Positions 1 to 8,386 of a stretch of DNA of 64,000 bases are shown here, piece by piece (within the stretch, counting starts at the first letter, position 1; each line of letters opens with the position of its first letter). Position numbers and translations under genes: made by a program. Location: the NCBI GenBank assembly GCA_020344215.1, contig CP070815.1, positions 2,925,248 to 2,989,247 on the forward strand, written 5' to 3'. The DNA comes from Gemmatimonadota bacterium. GTDB taxonomy: Bacteria > Gemmatimonadota > Gemmatimonadetes > Palauibacterales > KS3-K002. The notes under the pieces are model-generated. The model searched no databases and was not told where the DNA came from. It saw only the letters and a program-made list of their open reading frames with translations.

Positions 1-735
1 CTCGAGGCGGTAAAGGATGCGGCCGCCGATGAGTTCGAGGTGTTCGGCGAGATAGGGAGGGGCGACGATGCGAGCACCGTCTACCTCGCGCGGGACCGCG
101 CCGACCAGCTGCTCGTCGTCCTCAGGCTAGAGGCCGAACCCGGCGCGGCCGGCGAGTATTCGCTCGATGTTGTCAAACAGCTCGACGCCTCGCTGCCGGG
201 ACCCGGCGGTCATTGTCCGAGTTGCGGCGAGCCGCCGCGCCGTTGGCGCCGCTTCTGCACCGCGTGCGGCCACGATCTGCTCGGCGCCCCCTGGATGGGC
301 GACGAGTACTCGCGCGAGGAGACCTTCGAGGCGGTTAGAGAAGCAGCGGAAGGGGCCTACGAGATCTTGGGAGAGATGCCGCTGAGCGAGGGGGCCGGCG
401 TCATCTATTTTGGCCGCGACATAGCGACCGGAGGGTTGACAGCGCTTCGGCTCCGCCTCGAGACGAGCGGCGACGACGTGATCGAGTGCTCGCTCGGGCC
501 GACCACGGTGTGGAAGCGCCCGGCCGGCTCAAGCGCCGCCGCCCGACCGAACGAGTCACACGTCCTGGAACCGCACGCGCTCGAGCCGGTCTCGCTGGGG
601 GCGTCACCGGCGCAGGAATACCCGGCACCGGCACCTGCCCGATCGCTCCTCAATAACCCGAAGGTCGTTATTGCGCTCGCTCTGATCGCGGTCGCGGTCG
701 TCGTCGCTGCGCTGCTCCTGGTTGTGCTCGCATAG
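1..735 (+). CDS. Tail-anchored zinc-ribbon protein with duplicated kinase N-lobes (5' partial)
   Basis: The reading frame is open from base 1, so the true start lies upstream; the first in-frame start-like codon, GTG at 40, falls inside a conserved motif and is not believed. Two kinase N-lobe-like segments are seen (FGEIGRGDDASTVYLARD near residue 14 and YEILGEMPLSEGAGVIYFG near 118). They flank a zinc ribbon with CPSCG and CTACG pairs (about residues 72-87). The ATP-binding lysine position reads VLRL or ALRL, that is Arg, and there is no HRD or DFG, so no kinase activity is expected. A hydrophobic helix ends the protein, making it tail-anchored with its head in the cytoplasm. It is a clear paralogue of the gene at 11331, which has the same order plus SPOR repeats. 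Its function is unknown; a scaffold or regulatory role near the T6SS genes is inference. Confidence 0.75.
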   Translation, partial: LEAVKDAAADEFEVFGEIGRGDDASTVYLARDRADQLLVVLRLEAEPGAAGEYSLDVVKQLDASLPGPGGHCPSCGEPPRRWRRFCTACGHDLLGAPWMGDEYSREETFEAVREAAEGAYEILGEMPLSEGAGVIYFGRDIATGGLTALRLRLETSGDDVIECSLGPTTVWKRPAGSSAAARPNESHVLEPHALEPVSLGASPAQEYPAPAPARSLLNNPKVVIALALIAVAVVVAALLLVVLA

Positions 736-766
736 GGGTGAGGCAGTCAGACCGGTACCAAGCGGC

Positions 767-1846
767 TCACGGGCGCGTGAGAAAGTAGACGACAGCTACC
801 CCCGCAGCGACGATTATCACCAACCAGAGAATTAGAAAGCGGAGTCGCGGGCGACGCGCCGAGCTCACCCGAACCATTCTCTCCTTGCGTTGCTGGAAGA
901 AAGCGGCCGGCGACGAGAGTGGGGCTGCCGGCGCCGGCTGTCGTCCGGACACGACCTGCGTGTACTCGCTCGGGCCTTCGGTGACGGGTGCTGGAGCTGC
1001 AGCCGGCGGCGCCTCCGCTTCTGCAGAGTCGACTACCTGCGGCTCAGCGCGGTCAATCGCGCCCGGACTATCCGCGGCCTGCGCACTCGCGTCGAGCGCT
1101 TTCAGATAATCGGACGTTGCGTGGTCCAGCAGTTTCGCACTTCCCGGCGGCGCGCCTGTGGCGGCGGGCGTGGCCGGGGTGGCTTCCTTCGCGCCGCTCG
1201 CCGTCCCGAAGATTTCAGTGAACTCGCCGGGTCCCGCCGGCTCTCTTGCCTTCTTATCGAGAGCGGCGTCCGACGGCCCCTTCGCCCGGCTCACGGCGGG
1301 CTTGGCTTCCGATCCCGCGGCCGCTGACTCTGGCTTGTGCAAACGTATCGAGAGCCGCCTTCGCCGCGGCGTTTCCGGCTCGGCGCTCGACCCACGTTCC
1401 CAGGCGAATAGCTTGGCGAATGTGCTGGTCACGAACGATTTCTTCTGCGGCTTCTCGGCGGTGACGGGTTCTTCCTCCGCCTGGCCTTTGAGCGGCGACC
1501 CGAAGAGGCGGGTGAACTCGCCCGGCGCGGCTGGCCCGGTGGCCGAGGGCTCGGGCGGAGCGGCGCGTTTCTCCAGCCACTCTTCCAGAGTGCTGAAGTC
1601 CTCGAGGACCTGCGTCACCACGACCTGAACCCCGTCAACCTCAACGGTCTCGACGATCCTAGCTTTGTCGGCTGGATCCAGCTGTTCGAGGAGCGCCAGG
1701 ACCAGCTGTGCCTCGTCTCCGTGACCGCCGAGGAAATGAACCATCACCGGCGTTCCCTCGGAATCGGCCGCTTCGGAGCTCAGTATTCCGCTCTCGGTTA
1801 GCTGTCTGCCCAGCTCGTACCGCTGGCGGAACTCATCACTTTGCAT
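767..1846 (-). CDS. Tail-anchored kinase N-lobe remnant with GEFTxxFG motifs
   Basis: This 359-residue protein starts with a kinase-like first strand (RYELGRQLTESG). A segment near residues 50-92 (LLEQLDPADKARIVETVEV, then VVTQVLEDFSTLEEWL) resembles N-lobe strands 4-5 and the hinge, and the kinase likeness then stops. A long Pro/Ala/Glu-rich linker follows, with PGEFTRLFG at 108-116, PGEFTEIFG at 206-214 and a weaker PSEYTQVVSG at 292-301. One hydrophobic helix at about 336-355 ends four residues before the C-terminus, so the head should be cytoplasmic. There is no catalytic motif and no zinc ribbon. It is convergent with the preceding N-lobe protein, 31 bases away. I recognise no named family. 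Regularly spaced Thr motifs with a hydrophobic residue at +3 suggest phospho-Thr docking sites, which is inference. Confidence 0.7.
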   Translation of the reverse strand: MQSDEFRQRYELGRQLTESGILSSEAADSEGTPVMVHFLGGHGDEAQLVLALLEQLDPADKARIVETVEVDGVQVVVTQVLEDFSTLEEWLEKRAAPPEPSATGPAAPGEFTRLFGSPLKGQAEEEPVTAEKPQKKSFVTSTFAKLFAWERGSSAEPETPRRRRLSIRLHKPESAAAGSEAKPAVSRAKGPSDAALDKKAREPAGPGEFTEIFGTASGAKEATPATPAATGAPPGSAKLLDHATSDYLKALDASAQAADSPGAIDRAEPQVVDSAEAEAPPAAAPAPVTEGPSEYTQVVSGRQPAPAAPLSSPAAFFQQRKERMVRVSSARRPRLRFLILWLVIIVAAGVAVVYFLTRP

Positions 1847-2334
1847 CGCGACATCGGGCAGGGCTCACCACGCCGGCAAGCGCCTCATCCCGCCTCCTCC
1901 GCCTTTGGCTCGCGTGGCTGATATCACTTTAGCCGTATTGTAGGGGTCACTCTGATCTGGGGCAAATTCGTCTGAATCTCCAAGGTTCTCCTCGCCGGTC
2001 AGTCTCTTGGTCACCGGGCCCGGGCTCGATATCGCCGCTCGTTGCCCCTCTCAGAGGGAGTACGTAATCGGTCACACGTGCGAATAGCCAAGAGAGTTGT
2101 GTGTGGAAGGCCCCTTCCTGAGCGGATCTTGGGCCTTGAAAGGACTCGTACGACCGCCTCCATGCTCGCTTCTGCCTGCCCCCCCCGGCATGCCACGTCG
2201 TTCTGTGCGCCTACCCAGCTAACAGCCAGTCGTACCGTGCCCGTTGGGGCAGGGCTCGCTGGGACCGCCCGTCAATACAGGACGGAGCCTGAGCGACGAG
2301 ATCTCCAAAGGAACCGCAGACTGAATCCCAGCCG
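1847..2334. other. Intergenic region between divergent genes
   Basis: About 490 bases lie between the minus-strand N-lobe remnant and the decayed kinase. No open frame here looks coding and I see no convincing tRNA, terminator or repeat. It should hold the two divergent promoters, but no good -35/-10 pair can be picked with confidence. Confidence 0.5.
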
Positions 2335-3249
2335 GTGGCGAAATGTCCGGAGTGCAAGGCCGACGTCTACCTGGGTGAACGCTTCTGTGCCGAGTGCGGC
2401 TCGCCGGTCCCGGAGGCGGAAGAAGCCGGGCTGCTCGCAGACCTGCGGGGGGTGACGCTGGGCGAGTACGACATCGTCGGCGGCCTGGGGCGAGGGGGTT
2501 GGGCGTGGTCTTTCTGGCGCACGAGACCGCGCTGGGCCGCAAGGTCGCAATCAAGGTCCTGCTGCCATCCCTTCTCCGGGGCACGGCGGTAGTCGAGCGC
2601 TTTCGCCGGGAGGCGCGGATCGCGGCGTCGCTCCGTCACCGCAACATCACATCGATCTTCGACCTGAAGGAGACGAGCAAGCTGATGTTCTTCGTGATGG
2701 AGTATGTGGAGGGCCGCGCTCTGGAGTCCATTCTGGCCGAGACGGGGGCGCTCGCGGTCCCTGTCGCTCTCGTCGTGCTGCACGACGTTGCTTCGGCGCT
2801 CAGCTATGCCCACCAGCGCAATATCACGCATCGGGATATCAAGCCGGCCAATATCATCATCGATACCGAGGGTATGGCCGTCGTCACCGATTTCGGCGTG
2901 GCCAAGATTGCCGACGCTGAAGGTTTGACGAGCACGGGGTCCGCCGTCGGCTCGCCGCGGTACATGACCCCGGAACAGTGGTCCGGCGAAGCGTCGCACC
3001 TCTCGGACCAGTACTCACTCGGTTGCGCCGCCTATAAGATGTTGAGTGGCGAGGTTCCTTGCGAGGCCGACTCGATCGAGTCGCTGATGAAGAAGCAACT
3101 GTTCGAGGTTCCAGAAGATCTAGCCACCGTACGACCGGACTCCCCGCCCGAGCTGGCCGCTGGTGGACAGGCCGCCCCGAAACGATCAGATTGGAGCATA
3201 CAACCGGGAAACAAGAGCCGCTTTGTCTTGCCGGGCTGCTGCCGTTTAA
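2335..3249 (+). pseudogene. Zinc-ribbon Ser/Thr protein kinase, frameshifted and truncated
   Basis: The first frame (GTG at 2335) gives a zinc ribbon (CPECK, then CAECG) and the start of a kinase domain, GEYDIVGGLGRGG. At the G run 2494-2498 the kinase continues in another frame as LGVVFLAHETALGRKVAIK, so one base appears lost. The second frame holds HRDIKPANIIID, DFGVAK and SPRYMTPEQ, all expected catalytic motifs. Near 3159-3161 homology shifts again: the frame reading LVDRPPRND fits a kinase C-lobe end and stops at 3249. No linker, membrane helix or output domain follows, unlike the kinase encoded at 13566-16445. Decay is the simplest reading, but the first lesion is in a homopolymer and could be an assembly error. 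It lies directly upstream of vgrG. Confidence 0.7.
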
Positions 3250-3480
3250 CGCTAGAGATCGAACGTCAATCGTACTATACGGGGCAGTGGTCGTGCGGGG
3301 CGGCGTTAGGATGGCCGAGGATCGTCAGCGACCTGGGCCGCCAGCGTCAGTGGCTCTTCCTGACGACAGCACTGGGCCGGGGGTTGGGAGACTCCGGGAG
3401 CGCTGCGGATCAAGCCCGCTGGAGACCCAACCCAATCCGGGCAGCGCAAGAAGCCGCACACCCTCAATCTCGAGGCTACG

Positions 3481-5475
3481 ATGGCGGACTACTCCCAGGC
3501 CGATCGCCCGTTTAGAGTGGAAACCGTGCTCGGCCCCGACGTCCTGCTTCTGCAGGGGTTCTCCGGGCAGGAAGGTGTCTCGACCCCGTTCTCGTTCACC
3601 CTCGACCTGGTTTCGGAAGAGGCCTCGGTGTCGGCCAACGATGTGCTACGCACCGCGGCCGTCGTCACCATGGATCTTGCCGGCGGCGAGCAGCGCGTCA
3701 TCCACGGCCTGATCAACCGGTTCGTCCAGCTGGGCCAGTCGGATGAGCTAACCTTCTACCGCGCTGAGATCGTTCCCTGGGTATGGTTCTTATCGCTGTC
3801 AAGCGACTGCAAGATCTTCCAGAACCTGAGCGTCCTCGAGATCGTCGAGCAGGTCTTTAAAGATCAGGGTTACTCCGACTTCGAGATCAAGTGCGTCAGG
3901 AACTACGCGTCGCGCGAGTACTGCGTGCAGTACCGCGAGACGCACCTGAATTTCGTCTCGCGCCTGCTCGAAGAAGAAGGAATCTTCTACTTCTTCCAGC
4001 ACTCGGAATCTAAGCACATCTTGACGCTAGCGGACGACGCCAGTGCCGTGAAGCCCTGTCCGGGTCAATCGAGGGTGCGCATCTCGCCGATGCCGGAGGC
4101 GGCCCCTGAGGAGGACTTTGTAACGGCTTTCGAGCGCGAGCACGCCGCGTACATCGGCACCGTGACCCTCAGGGACTACGACCATCTCCAGCCATCGCTT
4201 CGCCTGGAAAGTTCGGTGTCCGGAGACGGGAGGGAAGAGGTCTACGATTACCCGGGCAACTACACCCAGCTCGACGACGGTGAGCGGCTGGCGCGCCTGC
4301 AGCTAGAGGAGCAGGAGGCGTGGCACGAGATCGTGCGGGGAGAGAGCACGTGTCGCTCGCTGCAGAGCGGCTGCACCTTCGATCTGGAAGAGCACTACCT
4401 GAGAGAAGCCAATCAGACCTACCAACTGCTCCAAGTGCGCCACTCAGCGCGCGCCGGCGACTATCGCTCCTGGGACACGGCAGCTTTTGAATACCGCAAC
4501 GACTTCGTCGCCATCCCGCACAGCGTGCCTTTCCGCCCGCCTCGCACGACCCCGAAGCCGGTAGTTCAGGGCTCACAAAGTGCGCTGGTTGTGGGCAAGG
4601 CCGGCGAGGAGATCTGGGTGGACAAGCATGGGCGAGTGAAGGTCCAGTTCTACTGGGACCGGGACGGTAAGAAGGACGAGAACAGTTCCTGCTGGGTCCG
4701 CGTCTCCAGCGGCTGGGCCGGTAAGGGTTGGGGCGTTATCCAGATTCCGCGGATCGGGCAGGAGGTGATCGTCGATTTCCTTGAAGGTGATCCCGATCGG
4801 CCGATCATCACCGGCCGGGTCTACAATGCCGAGCAGACGCCCCCTTATGACTTGCCCGGCAACCAAACCCAGAGCGGCGTCAAGTCGCGTAGCTCCAAGG
4901 GCGGCGGCACCGACGACTTCAACGAGATCCGCATGGAGGACCTCAAGGGGAGCGAGTTGCTCTACATCCATGCGGAGAAGGATAAGCAGGTCGTCGTCGA
5001 GAATGACCGGATGGAATCGGTTGGACACAACGAGAGCATAAGCATATCCAATGATCGAAGTGAAACCGTTGGCGCCAACGAGTCGATCACCATCGAGAAG
5101 AACAGAACCGAGAGCGTCGGTTCCAACGAGAACATTACCATCGGCGGTAATCGCATCGAATCAGTAAAGAAGAACGAGACGATAGACGTCGGCGAAAACC
5201 GGACCGAAGAAGTCGGCAAGAACGAAAGAGTCGCGATTGGACAAAGTCGTACTCACGATGTCGGAAAGGACGACACTTTGAAGATCGGCAAAGATCTTTT
5301 CATTGACGCCGGAGACAAGATCGTTCTTAAGACAGGGAGTTCCAGCATCTCAATGAAGAAGAATGGTGATATTCAGATCAAGGGGAAGAACATCACTTTG
5401 GAGGGCTCGGGCAAGATAAGGATCAAGGCCTCTTCTGATGTCAATATCAAGGGTAGCAAGGTCACAAACAACTAA
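3481..5475 (+). CDS. vgrG: Type VI secretion tip protein VgrG
   Basis: The 664-residue protein is the T6SS spike, which sits on the Hcp tube and carries effectors. The N-terminal part (about 1-370) is the gp27-like base, recognised by FSFTLDLVS and the YRETHLNFVSRLLEEEGIFY region. The gp5 OB fold follows at about 371-452 (DKHGRVKVQFYWDRDGK, GWGVIQIPRIGQEVIVDF). A run of short beta repeats at 508-603 forms the needle. The protein ends just after the needle, so it has no fused effector domain and should use separate adaptors and cargo. It heads a same-strand cluster, with the DUF2169 gene beginning 7 bases downstream. No strong ribosome binding site is seen ahead of ATG 3481. The 3' part is visibly richer in A and T than its flanks, consistent with a mobile tip module. 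Confidence 0.96.
   Translation: MADYSQADRPFRVETVLGPDVLLLQGFSGQEGVSTPFSFTLDLVSEEASVSANDVLRTAAVVTMDLAGGEQRVIHGLINRFVQLGQSDELTFYRAEIVPWVWFLSLSSDCKIFQNLSVLEIVEQVFKDQGYSDFEIKCVRNYASREYCVQYRETHLNFVSRLLEEEGIFYFFQHSESKHILTLADDASAVKPCPGQSRVRISPMPEAAPEEDFVTAFEREHAAYIGTVTLRDYDHLQPSLRLESSVSGDGREEVYDYPGNYTQLDDGERLARLQLEEQEAWHEIVRGESTCRSLQSGCTFDLEEHYLREANQTYQLLQVRHSARAGDYRSWDTAAFEYRNDFVAIPHSVPFRPPRTTPKPVVQGSQSALVVGKAGEEIWVDKHGRVKVQFYWDRDGKKDENSSCWVRVSSGWAGKGWGVIQIPRIGQEVIVDFLEGDPDRPIITGRVYNAEQTPPYDLPGNQTQSGVKSRSSKGGGTDDFNEIRMEDLKGSELLYIHAEKDKQVVVENDRMESVGHNESISISNDRSETVGANESITIEKNRTESVGSNENITIGGNRIESVKKNETIDVGENRTEEVGKNERVAIGQSRTHDVGKDDTLKIGKDLFIDAGDKIVLKTGSSSISMKKNGDIQIKGKNITLEGSGKIRIKASSDVNIKGSKVTNN
5002..5289 (+). 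repeat. Six 16-residue needle repeats inside vgrG
   Basis: Six consecutive 48-base units encode residues 508-603 with consensus xNRxExVGxNExIxIG. The first reads NDRMESVGHNESISIS and the last QSRTHDVGKDDTLKIG. Such repeats build the triangular beta-prism of gp5-like spikes. The nucleotide copies have diverged, so the repeat is constrained at protein level. Confidence 0.85.
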
Positions 5476-5482
5476 CAGTTAA

Positions 5483-6490
5483 GTGTTACAGCTAACGAAC
5501 GAGACCGCGTTTGAGAGTACAATCTTTCTTAGCCCAAATACGGACGGAATCGACTCCCTGTTCACGGTTGTGAAGGGGACTTTCGCATTGGGCGAGGACC
5601 TGCTGCCCCATGACGAGCAGGTCGCGATTGTACTCGCTGACGAGCATCTGGCTGGCCCCGCTGATAGCAGTATCCGCGTGCCGGGCGATCTGAGTCTCAG
5701 CAAGCCTGCCTGCGATGTCTTGCTCCTCGGCCGCGCCTACGCTCCGCGTGGACGCCCTGCAACCGAGATGGACGTGTCGGTGACCGTCGGCCCGGTAAGC
5801 AAGACCGTTCGGGTCATTGGCGACAGACACTGGGAATCCACCGGCGTAGGCTACGCTCCGTCTTCACCGCTTCCGTTCGAGCGTATGCCGCTGCTATGGG
5901 AGAAGGCCTTCGGCGGCACAGACCGATGCGGCGACGAACTACGCGCCGAGGCGCGTAACATGGCCGGAACCGGCTACAGAGCACCGGACGGAGAGAAGGA
6001 GCTGGACGGCTTGCCGTTGCCAAACCTGGAGGATCCCGAGAACCTCATCAGTTCCTGGAAGCAGACGCCGCCGCCGTCCTGCTTTGCGCCGGTGTCTCCA
6101 CATTGGGAGCCAAGACGCTCCTATGCGGGAACCTACGATGAAGTCTGGCAGCGGGAGCGCGCGCCCTACTTGCCGTTGGACTTCGACTCCCGATTCTTCC
6201 AACTGGCGCCGCCGGGATTGGTGGCTCCTGGTTACCTGCGGGGAGACGAACCCGTGGCGATCCGTGGTGCGACACCCGATGGTCTGCTGCGCTTTGAACT
6301 ACCCGGCGTGAGGCTTTCGGTTACCCATTTCGTCGATAGCACGTCTGAAACCCAGCTCGCGAATCTCGACACTATCCTGATCGAGCCGGATCAGAATCGG
6401 GTCATCCTGGTTTGGCGAGCGGCCTATGAATGCGCTGGTGGAGCCTTGCGCGTGAAGGAAGTCAGAGTGTCCCAGGACGAGGTAGCCTGA
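5483..6490 (+). CDS. DUF2169 family T6SS adaptor
   Basis: The 335-residue product matches DUF2169 proteins in length and sequence: an N-terminal NETAFESTIF strand, a VVKGTFAL strand, LWEKAFGGTD and a late AAPPGL-type region (FQLAPPGLVAPGY). Members act as adaptors or chaperones that help load effectors onto VgrG or PAAR-like tips. The GTG start at 5483 lies 7 bases after the vgrG stop and gives the family's usual N-terminus. The next gene begins 3 bases after its stop, so translational coupling is likely. Its partner here should be the AHH toxin or the DUF4150 tip encoded further down. Confidence 0.88.
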   Translation: MLQLTNETAFESTIFLSPNTDGIDSLFTVVKGTFALGEDLLPHDEQVAIVLADEHLAGPADSSIRVPGDLSLSKPACDVLLLGRAYAPRGRPATEMDVSVTVGPVSKTVRVIGDRHWESTGVGYAPSSPLPFERMPLLWEKAFGGTDRCGDELRAEARNMAGTGYRAPDGEKELDGLPLPNLEDPENLISSWKQTPPPSCFAPVSPHWEPRRSYAGTYDEVWQRERAPYLPLDFDSRFFQLAPPGLVAPGYLRGDEPVAIRGATPDGLLRFELPGVRLSVTHFVDSTSETQLANLDTILIEPDQNRVILVWRAAYECAGGALRVKEVRVSQDEVA

Positions 6491-6493
6491 AGA

Positions 6494-7549
6494 TTGCCTG
6501 ATTCGATTGCGGTCGTTGGGATAGGCATGATTAGCGCAGTTGGCCTGACCGCTAAGGAAACTGCCACATCTGTCAGATCGACCACGATGCGGTTCACTGA
6601 GGCCAGCTTTCTTGACCATCGCTTCGAACCGTTCACCGTTGCGGAAATCCCAGCCGACGGACTACCCCAGCTGGACGATGCAGTTGAGAAGGACGGGCTG
6701 ACAAGCCGCGAAGCTCGCTTATTGCGAATAGGCACCGCGGCCCTGGTGGAGTGCGTCGAGTCCGTTCCCGTTGGCGCTACGCCTCTTGCGCTTATGCTCT
6801 CCCTGCCCGAATTGCAGACCACAGAGCCGCTTGAGCCGATGTCGTTCTTGCGCCGGTTTGAGCAACAGAGCAGAGTCGCAATCGACCTGTCAGCCAGCCA
6901 AGCGACTCATACTGGGAGAGCCGGCGGACTTATCGCTATCGGTAAGGCTATCCAAACGATCGCCAAGGCGCAGGCTGACTTCGTTGTCGCTGGCGGAATC
7001 GACTCCTACTTGGATCCCTACATTCTCGGCACCCTCGACCTAAATCAGCGAATAAACTCGACCGCAAACCTGGACGGTTTCATACCGGGCGAGGCTGCGG
7101 CGTTCCTTCTGCTGGCAAATGCTGCGAAGGCTGAGTCTGCCGGCCTGACTCCGGTCGCTTTCATCAGTGCGGTCGCCGAGGGTTTTGAGGTCGGCCACAT
7201 TGAAAGCGAAGAACCGTATCGAGGTGAGGGGCTGGCCGCCGTTTTTCAGAAACTGACCGAGGCCGGTGCGGCACCAGCAATCAGCGATGTCTACTCATCC
7301 ATGAATGGCGAGAGCCACTGGGCAAAGGAGTGGGGGGTGGCCTTTCTTCGCACGAGCAGCGCCTTCGCACCGGAACACGGGATGCATCATCCAGCGGACT
7401 GCCTGGGCGACCTTGGCGCGGCCTGCGGCCCCTTAATGGCTGGGCTGGCCGCGCTCGGCATCAGGGACGGTTATAGAGGAAGTCCAACTCTGGTCTACGG
7501 CTCGTCGGATAAGGGTGCGCGAGCGGCTCTCATCTTGCGAGCGGCTTGA
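6494..7549 (+). CDS. Ketosynthase-fold protein lacking the catalytic cysteine
   Basis: The 351-residue protein has a thiolase/beta-ketoacyl synthase fold: IAVVGIGMISAVGLTAKE at the start, FVVAGGIDSYLDPY in the middle, GFIPGEAAAFLLLANA, and DCLGDLGAACGPLMAG near the end. Where active synthases carry the nucleophilic Cys (TACSSGL-like), this one reads HTGRAGGLIAIG, so no acyl transfer by that Cys is possible. It uses a TTG start 3 bases after the DUF2169 stop, strongly suggesting coupling. Such proteins are found next to DUF2169 and PAAR-like genes in T6SS effector clusters; a structural or loading role is inferred. A fatty acid synthesis role is unlikely, since no acyl carrier or reductase gene is nearby. 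Confidence 0.82.
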   Translation: MPDSIAVVGIGMISAVGLTAKETATSVRSTTMRFTEASFLDHRFEPFTVAEIPADGLPQLDDAVEKDGLTSREARLLRIGTAALVECVESVPVGATPLALMLSLPELQTTEPLEPMSFLRRFEQQSRVAIDLSASQATHTGRAGGLIAIGKAIQTIAKAQADFVVAGGIDSYLDPYILGTLDLNQRINSTANLDGFIPGEAAAFLLLANAAKAESAGLTPVAFISAVAEGFEVGHIESEEPYRGEGLAAVFQKLTEAGAAPAISDVYSSMNGESHWAKEWGVAFLRTSSAFAPEHGMHHPADCLGDLGAACGPLMAGLAALGIRDGYRGSPTLVYGSSDKGARAALILRAA

Positions 7550-7595
7550 GAGTCGGCGTGGATCCACTGGACGGAAAACCGGAAAGGGGTAGGGC

Positions 7596-8345
7596 GTGAC
7601 CCAGATCGGTGAGAGCGTCGCAATCATCCCGCCTGGCGGCAAGCAAAAGTGCGTCTTCTGCGAGGAGGGCCACCAGCAGGAGAAGGCTGCCGGGCCGCAC
7701 ACCTTTAATCGGGATATGTCCAAACTGAAGAAGGAAGGACGGGCCTACACTGTATCCAGCGAATACATCGCCCGCTACCCCTCGGCGACCATGCCTCCCC
7801 TCGTTGAATGGCAGCGTGATATAACCGGCGGTTACAAGGCGGCTGCACACCACTGCGTAGCCCTCAAGACCGTGAGCCAACACGCCTTATCGGGTGAGCT
7901 GAACGAAGCCGGATACGACCCGAATGATGGCAGCAATTGCATCTGGCTGCCGTACAGTCGCGCTCAATTCATCCGGGCTCGGGCATGCGGAAAGGCGCTT
8001 CAGAAGCACAGAGGGGGGCATACCAACGAGTACTTCCAAACCGTAGCCAGACACCTCGATGACCTCCAGTCGAACGTAGAGGACAAGTTCTGTCCCGAGA
8101 AGCAGCCAGACAAAGAAACCGTGCTGCGATGGATAAAGATCGAGGAAAGCGACATATGGAATGGGATCGCCAATGTCGTACATGAAGGCTACCACCTCTA
8201 CAATCAGAGTTATCTGAATCCCAACGCGCCCTGGGGCTACTACGAAGAGGAAAGGAACGAGACGGCGCCAGAGGTATTGAATCAAACTATCGATCCTATC
8301 GACGACAAGGCGGCCGAAGAAGAGAGCGCGGAAGATCCTGAGTAA
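7596..8345 (+). CDS. AHH-type nuclease, probable T6SS effector
   Basis: This 249-residue protein carries the AHH (HNH-superfamily) signature: AAHHCVALKTVSQHAL at about residues 82-97, GYDPNDGSNCIWLP after it, and QKHRGGHTNEYF near 136-147, supplying the His residues expected to bind metal and cut nucleic acid. The N-terminus has C19xxC22 in KCVFCEEGH, a possible small metal-binding or docking element. There is no signal peptide, as expected for a T6SS cargo. The C-terminus is acidic. The GTG start at 7596 follows a purine-rich AAAGGGGTAGGG. It lies between the adaptor pair and an Imm11-type gene, the layout of a toxin with its immunity gene. Nuclease activity and DNA as target are inferred from the family. 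Confidence 0.8.
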   Translation: MTQIGESVAIIPPGGKQKCVFCEEGHQQEKAAGPHTFNRDMSKLKKEGRAYTVSSEYIARYPSATMPPLVEWQRDITGGYKAAAHHCVALKTVSQHALSGELNEAGYDPNDGSNCIWLPYSRAQFIRARACGKALQKHRGGHTNEYFQTVARHLDDLQSNVEDKFCPEKQPDKETVLRWIKIEESDIWNGIANVVHEGYHLYNQSYLNPNAPWGYYEEERNETAPEVLNQTIDPIDDKAAEEESAEDPE

Positions 8346-8386
8346 TTCTCCGGCGATGCCGTCAACGCGTGAGGAACGACTGAAAT

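Noticed and set aside
766-781. Short hairpin CTCACG-GGCG-CGTGAG between the first two genes as a terminator
   Set aside because: The stem is only 6 pairs, no T run follows on either strand, and it overlaps the end of the minus-strand coding frame.
5290-5475. A C-terminal effector domain on VgrG
   Set aside because: The sequence after the last needle repeat is about 60 residues of further beta-strand type (SSSISMKKNGDIQIKGKN) and then stops; no extra domain follows.
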